A stretch of 64,000 bases of DNA, from NCBI GenBank assembly GCA_034336665.1, contig CM067576.1, positions 16,675,960 to 16,739,959 on the forward strand, read 5' to 3'. This DNA is from Luscinia megarhynchos. Its lineage: Eukaryota; Chordata; Aves; Passeriformes; Turdidae. Both the position numbers and the translations under genes were made by a program. Positions 12,535 through 23,587 of the stretch are shown here, piece by piece. A model generated the notes under the pieces. It made no database searches. It was not told where the DNA came from and saw nothing but the letters and a program-made list of their open reading frames with translations. Each line of letters begins with the position of its first letter. The first letter of the stretch is position 1.

Positions 12535-12745
12535 GGGCTGGGAGGGGCCTTAAATCCCATCCAGTGTCACCCCTGCCATGGCAGGGACACCTTCCCCCTG
12601 TCCCAGGCTGCTCCAGCCCCAGTGTCCAGCCTGGCCTTGGGCACTGCCAGGGATCCAGGGGCAGCCACAGCTGCTCTGGGCACCTGTGCCAGCCCTGCCC
12701 ACCCTGCCAGGGAACAATTCCTGCCCAAAATCCCATCTAGTGATG
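12535..12745 (-). mobile_element. CR1 LINE 3' end (antisense to the given strand)
   Basis: Reads in antisense CR1 order: 'GGGGCCTTAAATCCCATCC', 'CTGCCATGGCAGGGACACC', 'GGCTGCTCCAGCCCCAGTG', 'GGGCACTGCCAGGGATCC' and 'GGAACAATTCCTGCCC'. This is the 3'-terminal roughly 200 bp, truncated at its 5' side. It lies about 50 bp from a second antisense CR1. Confidence 0.85.
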
Positions 12746-12792
12746 GAAAATGGCTAGGGACAAACAAACAGGAATCAGTTCAGCACCACATC

Positions 12793-13375
12793 ATGAGGGG
12801 ATCATAGAGCACCGAGCTTGGAAGACACCTTCAAGGCCATCCAGTCCAAGCACCCACCCAGCACTGCCCTGGAACCCCAAAACCCAGCACCCAACTCTGC
12901 CACAGAACCCCAAAATCCCAAAAACAGCAGCCAGCACTTCCTCTGCAACCTCTAAACCCCAAACCCATCACCCAGCTCTGCCACAGAACCCCAAAATCCC
13001 AAAACCAGCAGCCACCACTGCCCCTGCAACCCCTAAACCCCAAACCCATCACCCAGCACTGCCCTGGAACCCTAAACCAGCACCTAGCACTGCCCCTGGA
13101 ACACCTAAACCCCAAAACCAGCACCCAGCACTGCCTAGAACCCCTAAAAATCCCCAAAACCATCACCCAGCATCACATCCAGACATGTCCTGAACTCCTC
13201 CATGGATGGGGATTCCCCACTCCTTGGGCAACCTATTCCAGTGCCTGGCCACTCCAAAAATGAACATTTTTTTTCCTAATCTGCTCCAAATCTCCCGTTT
13301 CTGGGGCTGTTTTCTCTTGTCCTCCCACTGCAGGAATGACAGAAGGGTCGGTCCCACCCCAAACTCCTATCCTGG
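12793..13375 (-). mobile_element. CR1 LINE 3' end interrupted by an internal satellite
   Basis: The left part, 'GGATCATAGAGCACCGAGC' and 'AAGGCCATCCAGTCCAAG', is the antisense CR1 3' terminus. The right part, 'GGGCAACCTATTCCAGTGCC' and then 'TCTTGTCCTCCCACTGCAGG', is the upstream CR1 3' region. Between them, where other CR1 copies have a few dozen bases, lies a tandemly expanded block (listed separately). The copy is one element stretched from inside. Confidence 0.8.
12850..13190. repeat. satellite expanded inside a CR1 3' region
   Basis: Irregular tandem copies of a motif like CCCAGCACTGCCCTGGAACC followed by CCAAAACC, with units of roughly 25-60 bp. The motif resembles the antisense CR1 segment with 'AACACTGCC' and 'CACTAAACC', so the array seems to have grown from the element's own sequence rather than by insertion. 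Confidence 0.8.
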
Positions 13376-13629
13376 ATTCAAAAGCCAAACTGTCAAAGAC
13401 AAGCCTTGATAATGAATAATTCCACCAATTAGAGCTGCCCTAATGAGAAGGGAGCTGCAGAACACGTGGTGCAAACCAGGCCTTTATTTCCCAGCCCAAT
13501 TTCTCTGTTTCCCTTCCCATCAAACCTCTTTTTGCTGTGCCTATTCCTGGAAAAAACGAAGGAGCCAAAGTGGGGAGAAAGGAATGATCAGGAGGATCCT
13601 GGAGAGGGAAAGGCAGCCGTGAATGCACT
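13376..13629. other. unassigned DNA beside an AT-rich block
   Basis: Transition from antisense CR1 into AT-rich sequence. No gene or repeat was recognised. Confidence 0.4.
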
Positions 13630-14110
13630 TCATGTTTGCAGTAATTAAGGAACTGTCGAAATTCCTAAATCCCAATTTTGAAATCGTTTGGTTGACTTGA
13701 CACGTCCAAGTCCCCGAGCTTTTAATTCAAATATAAAGCTTGATTGGCAAATTAAGAGAAGGCTATGAATGAAATTAATGAAAGATTAAAGACCAGCAGC
13801 TCACGCTGATATAAAAATTACCCCTCCAAAATAGGTTATGCAATAATTAGGATAAGTTGCCACTCTGCTAATATTAATTCTGATCTAACATTTATTCGTC
13901 GATGAGATTTACTGATTCCCAATGAAGTCCTAAAAATTCCCTACAAGTGTTGGATCTTTGCAGGCTCTGTTAATCACCTTTATTTTCAATTCCCTAATTT
14001 TTAAAATTACCATAAAGCGAGTTTTCCTTAATAAATTGCGTCGTTGAGCACTTGAATTTGCAGTTGCACTGAGGGAAATGAGATCCAAGAGCTATTAGGG
14101 GAGGGAATGG
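13630..14110. promoter_or_regulatory. AT-rich candidate conserved non-coding element
   Basis: This stretch differs sharply from its GC-rich, repeat-filled surroundings. It has low GC, no tandem structure, no transposon signature, and many TAAT/ATTA cores of the kind homeodomain proteins bind, for example GCTTGATTGGCAAATTAAG and GCAATAATTAGG. That look is typical of vertebrate conserved enhancers. Conservation itself cannot be seen from one sequence, so the call is an inference. Confidence 0.35.
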
Positions 14111-15023
14111 GAACTTGATTAACCAAAATTACCTGGACAATGCACCTGGACCCCTCCAAGTCTCTCCTGTTTCCATGTCAGGCTCTGCATCCAAGGAAAA
14201 CTCAGGGAGGGATTTTCTGAGGGAGTTTTCCTCACCAAGAGCTGCAGCCTGTGGAGTTCTGCAGTCAGAATTTGGGAATTGGTGTTCACAGGTGGCAGGG
14301 GGAAAAGGGAATTATCCTCCAGCTGGGGTTGGGACTGAGTGTGTCCCATAAATTGAGCAGGACGAGGTGACCTCGGAGAGGATGGAAAGGAAAACCTTGG
14401 TGCTCCTCCCAAACGTGCCCTGTGTGGGATTTATTGCCAAATTCAATATTATTCCCATTCTCCTCACTTAGCATGGATGTTTTTCCATCCAGCCACCTAG
14501 GCTGCACATCAGCAGCGTTCCCCAGATGAGAACATCCCAGGATTTTTAAAATATTTTTTTCCCTCTGTAATTGTGTTCAGCTTTATCATTACCTGGAGTC
14601 TCCTCTGCAGCACTTCCACGAATACTCTGGATTTTTTTATGGACTCCTTGATTTATGCCTCGGCCTCTCTCTCTGTCTTGGCTGTGGCAGATGAGAAGTG
14701 AATTCCTCTGTTTCTGATCACTTATTTCTGGTTTATAGTGCAATAAAAAATAAAAACAGCCCAGTAAAATACTGTAAATAGAGTGGGTGCAGCTGCATAT
14801 CTGTGGTTTTCGTGCTCGGATCAATGCATGGGTGCATCCTCAGCCCTCCCAGCTGATGATGGAAGGAGCCTCCTGCTCCTGCACTCAGGAAAAAAACTCC
14901 TCAAGCCTCAGCTCCATCTGAGCAGAATGGTTTGGGTGGGACATGTTGGTGATGCCAGCCAGCCTGGTGGTGTCCAGGATGTTCCCTGTTCCTCCCCTGC
15001 TCCAGGCACCACGAGGGATGGGG
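14111..15023. other. unassigned single-copy DNA
   Basis: Mixed composition with AT-rich patches near 14540-14780. No gene, RNA or repeat family was recognised. Confidence 0.4.
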
Positions 15024-15252
15024 TGTTGGAACTTGCTCACTGAGAATTTGAGATTTTTTTGTGCTGACAGGCACTGACCCCCAGGAGAACACTGCATTTG
15101 ACTTGAGGCCGTGGAGAAGGCTTCCAAAATTGAATGATAGAACTGGGATCACCAGTGTGTAGTTTGAATAGAAGTGTGTAATATCACATGGGGGAAAACC
15201 TAGAAGTTAAGGTTCTAGAATGTAGTAATATATAGAAAGCAAGATGGAGGTG
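15024..15252 (+). mobile_element. LTR family C, 5' fragment
   Basis: Opens TGTTGGAACTTGC and shares with the copy at 57.4-57.96 kb the blocks 'GGCACTGACCCCCAGGAG', 'AACACTGC', 'GAAGTGTGTAAT' and 'CAAGATGGA'. Homology ends near 15252, so only the first roughly 230 bp of a longer LTR remains, and the poly(A)-signal half is missing. Confidence 0.7.
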
Positions 15253-16627
15253 AAGCTGAAGAGAGTCACTCCCTCACAAAAGGGAGATCCATCACGGAGC
15301 TCTCCAGTGTGCACAGGCACAGGGAAGAACTTCTTCCCATTTTGCACTCATAGCTCAGGTATTAAACACAGATTTGTCGGAATTCTCTCATTTCAGGTGA
15401 GGCAAAGACACCTGGCAAGAGCTCGGCGCTCTCCTCACCTGGAGCAAACGATTCCCAGCCCCGAGGAGGCTCTGGGAAGGTGCTGAGGAGCAGTGGATGT
15501 GAGTCACTGCCAGGATAAAGACATCTAAATTGGCTCGAGATTCCTGCCAGGACTGGGAGATGAATCAGGGCCGTCGTGACCTCTCCATGTGTCTGGCAAG
15601 TTGTTCTCTTGTTGCCTCGTGAACAATCTGTTTTCCCCGGACCCAAAATAACAATGTTGAGGAATAAAGTGCTTTTTTTTTCTCCTCCACTCTGGGTGAG
15701 TCACTGAAAGGACGGGAGGAGGAGTTCTCCGTGTAGACACGGATCAGGAGCTGGGAATTCTGAGAGGGAACACTCAGGGTCGAGGGTGGCACCCCTGCAT
15801 TACTGGGGTGACAAATAGCCCCAGGTGGCCCAGCTGGCCCCTCTGCCAGCCCCTGGTGCTGTGCACCTCTTCCTCCCACATCATCTCCCTCTCTTGCTCC
15901 TGTCATCTCATCCCGAAAATTGTCTGGCGCAGATCCCGTGGTAAACTCGTTGCTGCCAGCCCTGTGCCAAAGCTTTCCCTTCAAATCTCAAACAGGAGCA
16001 GGTTGGAGCCTTGACATTTTTCAGCAACTAAGCCAAAGTCGACGGCAAACGATATTTTTACCTTTTTTCTCCCTGCCCTTTTCTTACTGCGTGTCTGTTT
16101 GCTTCTCTCTTCCTTTGCCTCTCCAGAAAAACAACAGAAATTCCAAATCCAGGATCACCAACTCAATAATTGCCCTTTCAACATGTCCCTGTCTGTGGTG
16201 ACTCTGAGCAAAGGGGCTGGAAGGTCCAAGATTTGCCCTGGGAGACTCTTTAAAGCAAAGGGAGAACGTTTCAGTGATAAATTCCGTGTTGAAAGTCGTG
16301 TTTTTCTCCCTCATTTTCAGAGGAATTTCATCGGAGCTCACTGACAGCTCAGCTCTTGCACGCCTGTTTGTTTGCAGTGGATGGCTGCCAGCTGTAACTT
16401 AGATCTACCTAAATATTGCATGGAAAACCAGGATTGCTTCCCTTCTGTGGCCACCCCACAGGTGCCAGGGGCAGTGTGACTCAGGATGAGATTCTGCCAG
16501 GAGCCCCTTGGGCAGCACAGGGCTGCTTTCCAGGGAAGCTTTATATCCCTTTTTGTTTTTAACTGATTCATGACAGGAACCAAAAATTAATCTGCAGCAA
16601 CCCAAAAGGTGATTGTGTTTAAAGAAG
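15253..16627. other. unassigned single-copy DNA
   Basis: Several open frames on both strands, the longest 139 codons on minus (15565-15984), without recognised domains. No repeats were seen. A T8-9 run lies near 15672. Confidence 0.45.
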
Positions 16628-16735
16628 GGTTTGAGCCCCTTCCAGGGCCTAAAGGGGCTCCAGGAGAGCTGGAGAGGGGCTGGGGACACGGGATGGAGGG
16701 ACAGGACACAGGGAATGGCTTGAAGCTGACAGTGA
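16628..16735 (+). mobile_element. short CR1 LINE fragment
   Basis: Contains 'GGGCCTAAAGGGGCTCCAGG' and then 'GGACAGGACACAGGGAATGG', which are consecutive CR1 sense motifs. The copy is truncated at both ends. Confidence 0.65.
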
Positions 16736-17068
16736 TTTAGTCCTCTGCTCCCATCAGGACAGCACAGTGTGGGTCTGGCAGGGCTGTGGCACAAGGCACA
16801 CTGGCAGCAGGTGCCTCGTGCCACCCCCCAGGACAGCCCTGAGCCAGCAGAGCAGCCACAGCCAGGCCAGGAATGCTCCTGATTAATCCTGGGATTTATG
16901 GTGCCCATAAAGCCTGTTCCAGTGACATATTAACATCCCAATTAATACTCAGCGACAGACGTTTTAATGGAACTAATTCCAGGCTGGATGCGCCTCTGGA
17001 GGGATATAAATGGCCTTACATGGTGCTATTTATTATTGATCCCTGTGGCCACAGCATTCTGCAGCAAT
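16736..17068. other. unassigned DNA before the CCAT array
   Basis: No gene or repeat was seen. The AT-richer part (16870-17060) could be single-copy non-coding sequence. Confidence 0.4.
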
Positions 17069-18510
17069 TCCATCCATCCATCCATCCATCCATCCATCCA
17101 TCCATCCATCCATCCATCCATCCATCCATCCTTCCATCCATCATCCATCCATCATCCATCCATCCATCATCCATCCATCCATGCATCCATCCATCCATCC
17201 TCCATCCATCATTCATCATCCATCCATCCATCCATCCATCATTCATCATCCATCATCCATCCATCCATCCATCTATCCATCCATCCATCCATCCATCCAT
17301 CACATCCATCCATCCATATCCATCCATCCATCACATCCATCCATCATCCATCATCCATCCATCCATCCATCATCCATCCATCCATCCATCCATCCATCAT
17401 CCATCATCATATGTCCATCCATCCATCCATCCATCCATCATCCATCCATCATCCATCCATCATCCATCATCCATCAACATCCATCCATCATCCATCCATC
17501 CATCCATCATCATCCATCCATCCATCCATCATCCATCCATCCATCCATCCATCATCCATCCATCCATCCATCCATCATCCATCCATCCATCCACTCCATC
17601 CATCCATCATCCATCCATCCATCCATCCATCATCCATCCATCCATCCATCCATCCATCCATCCACATCATCCATCCACATCCATCATCCATCCATCCATC
17701 CATCCATCCATCCATCCATCCATCATCCATCCATCCATCCATCCATCCATCCATCCATCCATCCATCCATCCATCCATCCATCCATCATCCATCATCCAT
17801 CCATCCATCCATCATCCATCCATCCATCCATCATCCATCCATCCATCCATCCATCCATCCTTCCATCCATCATCCATCCATCATCCATCCATCATGCATC
17901 CATCCATCCATCCATCCATCCATCCATCCATCCATCCATCATCCATCCATCAACCATCCATCCATCCATCCATCCATCCATCCATCCATCCATCCATCCA
18001 TCCATCCATCCATCCATCCATCCATCCATCCATCCATCCATCCATCCATCATCCATCCATCCATCCATCATCCATCCATCCATCCTTCATCCATCCATCA
18101 TCCATCCATCCATCCATCATCCATCATCCATCCATCCATCCATCCATCCATCCATCATCCATCCATCCATCCATCATCCATCCATCCATCCATCATCCAT
18201 CCATCCATCCATCCATCCATCATGCATCATCCATCATCCATCCATCCATCCATCATCCATCCATCCATCCATCCATCCATCCATCCATCCATCCATCCAT
18301 CCATCCATCATCCATCATCCATCATCCATCCATCCATCCATCATCCATCCATCCATCCATCCATCCATCCATCCATCCATCCATCTCATCCATCCATCCA
18401 TCCATCCATTCTTCATTCATCCATCCTTCCCTCCATCCATTCATCCATTCATCCATCCATCATCCACCATCCATCTATCCCTCATCTATCTGTCATCCTT
18501 CCATCCATTC
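17069..18510. repeat. (CCAT)n tetranucleotide array, 1.4 kb
   Basis: Runs of CCAT are interrupted almost regularly by single-base losses giving CATCAT, plus rare variants (CCTT, CTAT, GCAT, CACAT). The interruptions shift the frame, so all three plus-strand frames stay open and spell Ser/Ile/His/Pro peptides. These are not proteins. Arrays this long are prone to assembly collapse. Confidence 0.97.
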
Positions 18511-18612
18511 CTGTTATCCCAGGAAAGTCTACACCTTCAAATCTCCGTGGGATTTTTTCTTGGGGTGCACAGTGAGAAAGAGAAGAGGAAAAAGAAGCAG
18601 CATCCTGCCCTG

Positions 18613-18861
18613 TGGGTGGGATGGGATGGGATGGGATGGGATGGGATGGGATGGGATGGGATGGGATGGGATGGGATGGGATGGGATGGGATGGGATGGG
18701 ATGGGATGGGATGGGATGGGATGGGATGGGATGGGATGGGATGGGATGGGATGGGATGGGATGGGATGGGATGGGATGGGATGGGATGGGATGGGATGGG
18801 ATGGGATGGGATGGGATGGGATGGGATGGGATGGGATGGGATGGGATGGGATGGGATGGGA
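18613..18861 (+). repeat. (GGGAT)n pentanucleotide array
   Basis: About 50 uninterrupted copies of GGGAT over 249 bp, about 100 bp downstream of the CCAT array. The plus strand is GGG spaced by AT throughout, so it meets the simple G-quadruplex rule (four G-tracts with short loops) many times over. The lack of any unit variants suggests recent growth. Opposed arrays of the same unit lie at 26.0-26.5 kb. Confidence 0.97.
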
Positions 18862-19924
18862 GGCTCCAGCCCCATATCTCATCCTCTGCAGATCCAACTC
18901 CAGCCTCTCTCCTGGAGCCAGGCAGGGATGGGAACATGATTTTGTCTGGAAACCCCCACCCTTCCCACATGGCTGCAGGGATGGGGCCATGGTGCTGCTT
19001 CCAGCTCCGGAGCAGGTTGCCACGGAAACCGATCCCGTTGAGTTTTTTCCCATCTCCAAATCCAGCCCGTGGCATCAGAGCTCCCATCCACAGTGTCCAG
19101 GGGGAGATTCCTCCAAACCCAGCGGATTCAGTCCCCCCATTCACCGCCCAAGCCCTGAGTGTGAGCTGCCCTCGTGCTCTCAGCTTTCCACGGCTTCCCA
19201 GAAACCTACATAGAATTCTCTGGTGGGATTTCCCATCCCACCTCCACTCCTTGCCTTCCAAACCTCCCTCCCTGGCAGCATCTTGCTGCTCATTTCCCTG
19301 CTCCACATCCCTGATCCAACACCAGGTGCTCAGGCAGTGGAGGAGGCCATGGAAATCCCTCTGGAAGGAGGGAGAGGGTCTGGGAATGTGGAAGGAGGGC
19401 AGGTGGGATTTGGAAGGGGGGTGGGGGGAAGGGAGGTGTCTCCAGGCAGAGCTGTCCCTGCCTCCCTCCTTCCCTGCAACAAAGGGCTGGCTCTCCATTA
19501 TTCATCCCCCTTCAGGGGAACTCCTGCATCCCAATAAAAACGTCACAAGGAATCCACAAATACATCCCCAGTACCTGGCACCAGGAGTTCCTCGGTGCTG
19601 GGGGAGCTCTGCTGCCTTCTGCACTCCTGGGCTGCCACCTCGATTCCCCCCGAGCTGGGGCAGAGATTCTCTGACATTCCAGACAGGGAGCTCAGGGAGA
19701 CGCATGGGATATCCTGAATATCTGGGAGCTGGATATCTCAGCTCCCTGCATCCGAAATTCCTGTTTGGCTCTGCTGCATCCCAAAGGCTTGGCTGCCTTT
19801 TCCCATCACTTTTGTTCCTGTTCAAAGCCTGGGATGAACCTCCCACACAGCCCAAATCCTGCTCTGCAAACCCAGCAGCCATGCACAAACCTGTCCCCAG
19901 CAGCAGTGGGACATCCAAAATCCA
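18862..19924. other. unassigned single-copy DNA
   Basis: GC-rich with no recognised repeat or gene. It contains an RFX-like palindrome at 19016, listed separately. Confidence 0.4.
19016..19029. promoter_or_regulatory. RFX X-box-like palindrome
   Basis: GTTGCCACGGAAAC matches the RFX X-box GTTGCCATGGCAAC at 12 of 14 positions. A single motif of this length can arise by chance in 64 kb. It is noted because a closer match lies at 50752. Confidence 0.25.
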
Positions 19925-20055
19925 CTTCAGGGCTGCCCACAGCAGCTGTGGCTGCCCCTGGATCCCTGGAACTCTCCAAGGCCAGGTTGGACATGGGGCT
20001 TGGAGCAGCCTGGGGCAGTGGGAGGTGTCCCTGCTCCTCCATGACCTCCCATTCC
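19925..20055 (+). mobile_element. CR1 LINE 3' fragment
   Basis: Sense CR1 blocks 'GCAGCTGTGGCTGCCCCTGG', 'CCAAGGCCAGGTTGGAC' and 'GGGCAGTGGGAGGTGTCCC' occur in order. The terminal ATTCTATG-type end is missing. Confidence 0.75.
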
Positions 20056-20332
20056 AGCAGCTCTGGGTAGAAGGGAGCCTCAGGTGGCATTTGGGACAGA
20101 GCCTGCTTGGAATGTGGCCATGGGATCCCTGGGGATCACAGAGCTGCCTCTGTTTCCATCTAGGAGCCACCAGATCCTGGGAAAATCAGCTTTTGGGAGT
20201 GGGGGAGTGCAGGGAACAGCCAGACCCTGCCTGCTGCAGGTTGTTTGTACTGGAGCACAGATCATGGCAAAATCCAGGCAAAAATCCTTTGCCAAGCAAA
20301 GTCTTCAGTCCATGTGAGTCCATCCTGCTAAA
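20056..20332. other. unassigned DNA
   Basis: No repeat or gene was recognised. Confidence 0.4.
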
Positions 20333-21028
20333 TCAATATTGGAATTGCTGCTCTCCACCTGGGATGGCCAGGGAAAAGCAGTGGAAGAGCTGATTTGCAT
20401 CTAATCTGTTTTTCCCAACAAATATTCCCTCATTTGAGGGAATTCTGGGAGTTCTATCCTGACCAAACCTCCTGCTAAAAGCCAACATTCTCTTTGCCAG
20501 GCCAATCCTTTTTCCCTGTGGAATATTTCCCTGTATTTCCAGGCCCTTCCAAAGTACAAGGCTCTGTTTTATCACTGCCATTGCCAAATTTCAACATCTC
20601 TCTGCCAAAGAGTGCTCCTGGACCAAATTGTCCATGATTTCCCTGCTTTTCCAGTCTGTTTTCCTGCTGGGAAAACACATTTGTTTGCTCTCAGCACTGG
20701 TGCCACTGGGAGGACTCTGGGCCAAGGTCTGGTCCCAGCTGATATTTTGCTCCTGGAGCTGTTTTATCCTTTCAGCATAAACAGCATAAACCCCCCTGGG
20801 AAAGGGAACAATCTGGGATTTGATGGACTGTGTACAACGATCCAGGATGTGAGTGACAGCCCAGCCACGGGAATACTCTTTGGGAGATTTTGTCCTGCTT
20901 ACAGGAGGATCCATTTGCTTTGTCTCGGTGATTTTTGGGCAAGTCCAGCCAATTGCAGTAAGCTGGGATAATTGCTGTGTGTGGCTCTTTGCAGATCCCA
21001 TAAACAGCAGGAATTTTGGCAATTCCAA
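20333..21028 (-). other. open minus-strand frame with one internal stop
   Basis: Two consecutive open stretches, 20591-21028 (145 codons) and 20333-20587 (84 codons), lie in the same frame and are separated by one stop. The predicted product is rich in Lys, Arg, Gln and Glu and is not made of tandem repeats, unlike most long frames in this window. I recognise no family. It could be a decayed exon or processed pseudogene, but two other minus frames are also open nearby, so chance is at least as likely. Confidence 0.15.
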
Positions 21029-21954
21029 CAGGCAAACAAGGTGGAGATGTCCAGTTCTGCTGGGTCTGCAGCTGTTGGGGGTTTTGGGGTGATTCTCTCT
21101 CGTGGCCAGCCACTCAAAAAATCCTTTGGAGCAATCCCATTCCCACTAAAATCCACCTGTGCCTTTGCTGGTGGCTGGGGGTCATAAACCATCTTCCCAA
21201 TGTCGAGTTTTTGTGCTGCCCTTGGGTTCAAATCTTTCAGGTCCAGAAAGGCCAGGAGCAATGGTTTGCAGAAGTTGTAATGATTAACAGAAGTTTTAAT
21301 GAATCCTGATGGATTTATTATTTATCTTCTGGACCAATAGATCCCCAGGGGTAGTTTATTCCAATGTCTTGGAGCTCATATAAAATACTTTATTGCTGTA
21401 CTTGCAGTGCTGTATAAAATATTTACAATACTTCCCAATGGAATAAATCAGGGGAGGTGAAACCCTAAATTTTTGGGAATAGGAGGTCTCATGTCCATCC
21501 TCCTCAGGATGCCATTCCAACCTGGCTGCTCCTCAGGTGATGCTGTGCCCCCTCTCCCCATTTCCAGGGGGTTTTGGGAAGCACAGCCCCACTCCCAATG
21601 AGTGGGAAGTGGGTTTTTTTGGGAGTGGTGTGGTCAGAGGCAGGGGGAACATCCCGAGGAGAGGCCACCAGCCCCTGGGAAAGAAACCTGGAGCCAGAGC
21701 CTCCAGCTGGGGCAGAGAAGGCTGTGAATCTTCCACTTCGAGCAAGCCTGTGATGGTTTGCATGAACTGGGGATGTTTTTCTGGCTGTAAACTCGGTTTG
21801 TGGTGAGCAAGGAGAGCCATCACTCCCTCCAGGAGCTGAGCACACATCCAGGGTGCCCATGGGCACAGCAGGAGTCAAACCAGGCTGTGTGCTCAAGGAA
21901 AACAAACAGCAGAGAAGTAAAAATAATTGTAAAAGCCTAAAATGATGTTTGTAC
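21029..21954. other. unassigned DNA
   Basis: AT-rich near 21270-21450, with ATTTATTATTTATC and TATAAAATATTTACAATAC. Otherwise nothing nameable was seen. Confidence 0.4.
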
Positions 21955-22265
21955 TCATAGACTCGTGGAATGGTTTGGGTTGGAAGGAACCTTAAGGCTC
22001 ATTGTGTTCTACCTCTTGCAGGGACAGGGACACCTCCCACTGTCCCAGCTGCTCCAAGCCCTGTCCAGCCTGGCCCTTGGGCACTGCCAGGGATCCAGGG
22101 CAGCCACAGCTGTATGGGCACCTGTGCCAAGAACAATTCCTGCCCAAAATCCCACCCAGCCCTGCCCTGTGGCAGTGGGAGCCATTCCCTGTGTCCTGTC
22201 CCTCCATCCCTTGTCCCCAGTCCCTCTCCAGCTCTCCTGCAGCTCCTTCCTGCTGCTGCTGTGAA
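21955..22265 (-). mobile_element. CR1 LINE 3' end (antisense)
   Basis: Begins with the antisense CR1 terminus, ACTCATAGACTCGTGGAATG then GTTTGGGTTGGAAGGAACC, and continues through 'CCCACTGTCCCAGCTGC', 'GGGCACTGCCAGGGATCC' and 'CCATTCCCTGTGTCCTGTCC'. The 3' terminus is intact and the 5' side is truncated. Confidence 0.88.
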
Positions 22266-22360
22266 CAAAACACCTTTGAGGGATTGGATCCAAAGGCTCA
22301 AACACTTCCAGCTTGTCCTTGGGATGAGCTGAACCAGTTTTCCCCTTCCCAAGCCAGTGC

Positions 22361-22612
22361 CTGGCTGGGCTGAGCTGAGCTGGGCTGGGCTGAGCTGGGC
22401 TGGGTTGGGCTGGGCTGGGCTGGGCTGGGCTGGGCTGGGCTGGGCTGGACTGGACTGGGCTGGGCTGAGCTGGGCTGGGCTGGGTTGGGCTGGGATGGGC
22501 TGGGCTGGGCTGGGCTGGGCTGGGCCGGGCTGGGCTGGGCAGAGCTGGGCCGGGCTGGGTTGGGCTGGGATGGGCTGGGCTGGGCTGGGCTGAGCTGGGC
22601 TGGGCCGGGCTG
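22361..22612 (+). repeat. (GGGCT)n pentanucleotide array
   Basis: About 50 units of GGGCT, with scattered variants GAGCT, GGGTT, GGACT, GGGAT and GGGCC. It is less pure than the GGGAT arrays, so probably older. The plus strand is G-tract rich. Confidence 0.95.
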
Positions 22613-22794
22613 ATCCTCCCCAGGGAAGGGAGCAGAGACAGGGAAAGGGCAGATCAAAACCTTGGCACTGCCCATCCAACATCTGTTCCTCAGTCCCTCA
22701 GAGCTTTCCAGCCATCCTGGAGAGCCTGGGAGCTCCCAGCATCCAGCATGACACGAGGAAGGACAAGTTTTCCTGAGTTTATCCAGGCCTGGGA
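22613..22794. other. unassigned DNA
   Basis: Nothing recognised. Confidence 0.4.
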
Positions 22795-23110
22795 AGCCTT
22801 GTTGAGTTTGAAATAATCACAATTTTGTATGCATTTGACTATTTCTGCCCAGCATGAGCCAATCTAAAGCCGATCTCATTTATCAATTAGCATTTATAAC
22901 GTCCTTATCACCATGGAATCAAAACACTGTAAATGGATTAAGGAGTAAGCAGGATGCCTGGGGGAGTCAGGAATTCATCTCCTCGGGATTTGGGGTGATG
23001 TCACTGGGGGGACAGGGACAGGCACAACTTTCAGATCCTCTACAAAATTCGAGCAAGGAGTCATTGGAAATAATTAGTGTAATTAGTCCGGAATTAGGAG
23101 GGTAAATTTT
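22795..23110. promoter_or_regulatory. AT-rich candidate conserved non-coding element
   Basis: AT-rich, non-repetitive sequence with TATCAATTAGCATTTATAAC and GGAAATAATTAGTGTAATTA homeodomain-type cores, set between GC-rich repeats. No transposon signature was seen. Conservation cannot be judged from one genome. Confidence 0.3.
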
Positions 23111-23587
23111 TAATCTGGACCTGAATGTTCAGAGGGGAAGTTATTCTGGAAAACCTCATCCTCTGCTGCCTGTGCTTCTGGTTTGTCCCAAATCATTCCC
23201 AGAGCCTCCCCTCGCTCTCAGCCCAGCCCTGCTGTCCATGGATCCATGGAAAACGCCCCTGGAGCGGTGCCAGGCGGGATGCTGCTGTTCCCAGACACTC
23301 TGGAGGGAGGGACTGCAGCACAAGGAGCGTCCTGCTGGCACCAGGAGAAGCAGGAGGTGTCCCCAGGTGCTCAGCAAGGTCACCTTAAAGGGAATTACTG
23401 GCTCCAAAACCGGCTGCTCATGAGCTGCATCCCCCTCCCAAGAGTGGGAAACAGAAACAGGCACTGGGACAGCTGTGGAGGATTAGTGGGGTCTGTCCTT
23501 ACCCAGGGTGTGTGTCAGGAATACTTTAGGGCTGGAGCTGAAGAACATTTGGAAGCCAGGATGTTTTCCCATTCCAGAACTGCCTGT

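Noticed and set aside
11705..12736. 343-codon minus-strand frame
   Set aside because: It runs into antisense CR1 sequence and shows no domain. Chance plus transposon sequence explains it.
16873..20393. Plus-strand open frames of 593 to 748 codons
   Set aside because: They are made of the CCAT and GGGAT arrays, with Ser/Ile/His/Pro and Gly/Trp/Asp/Met repeats.
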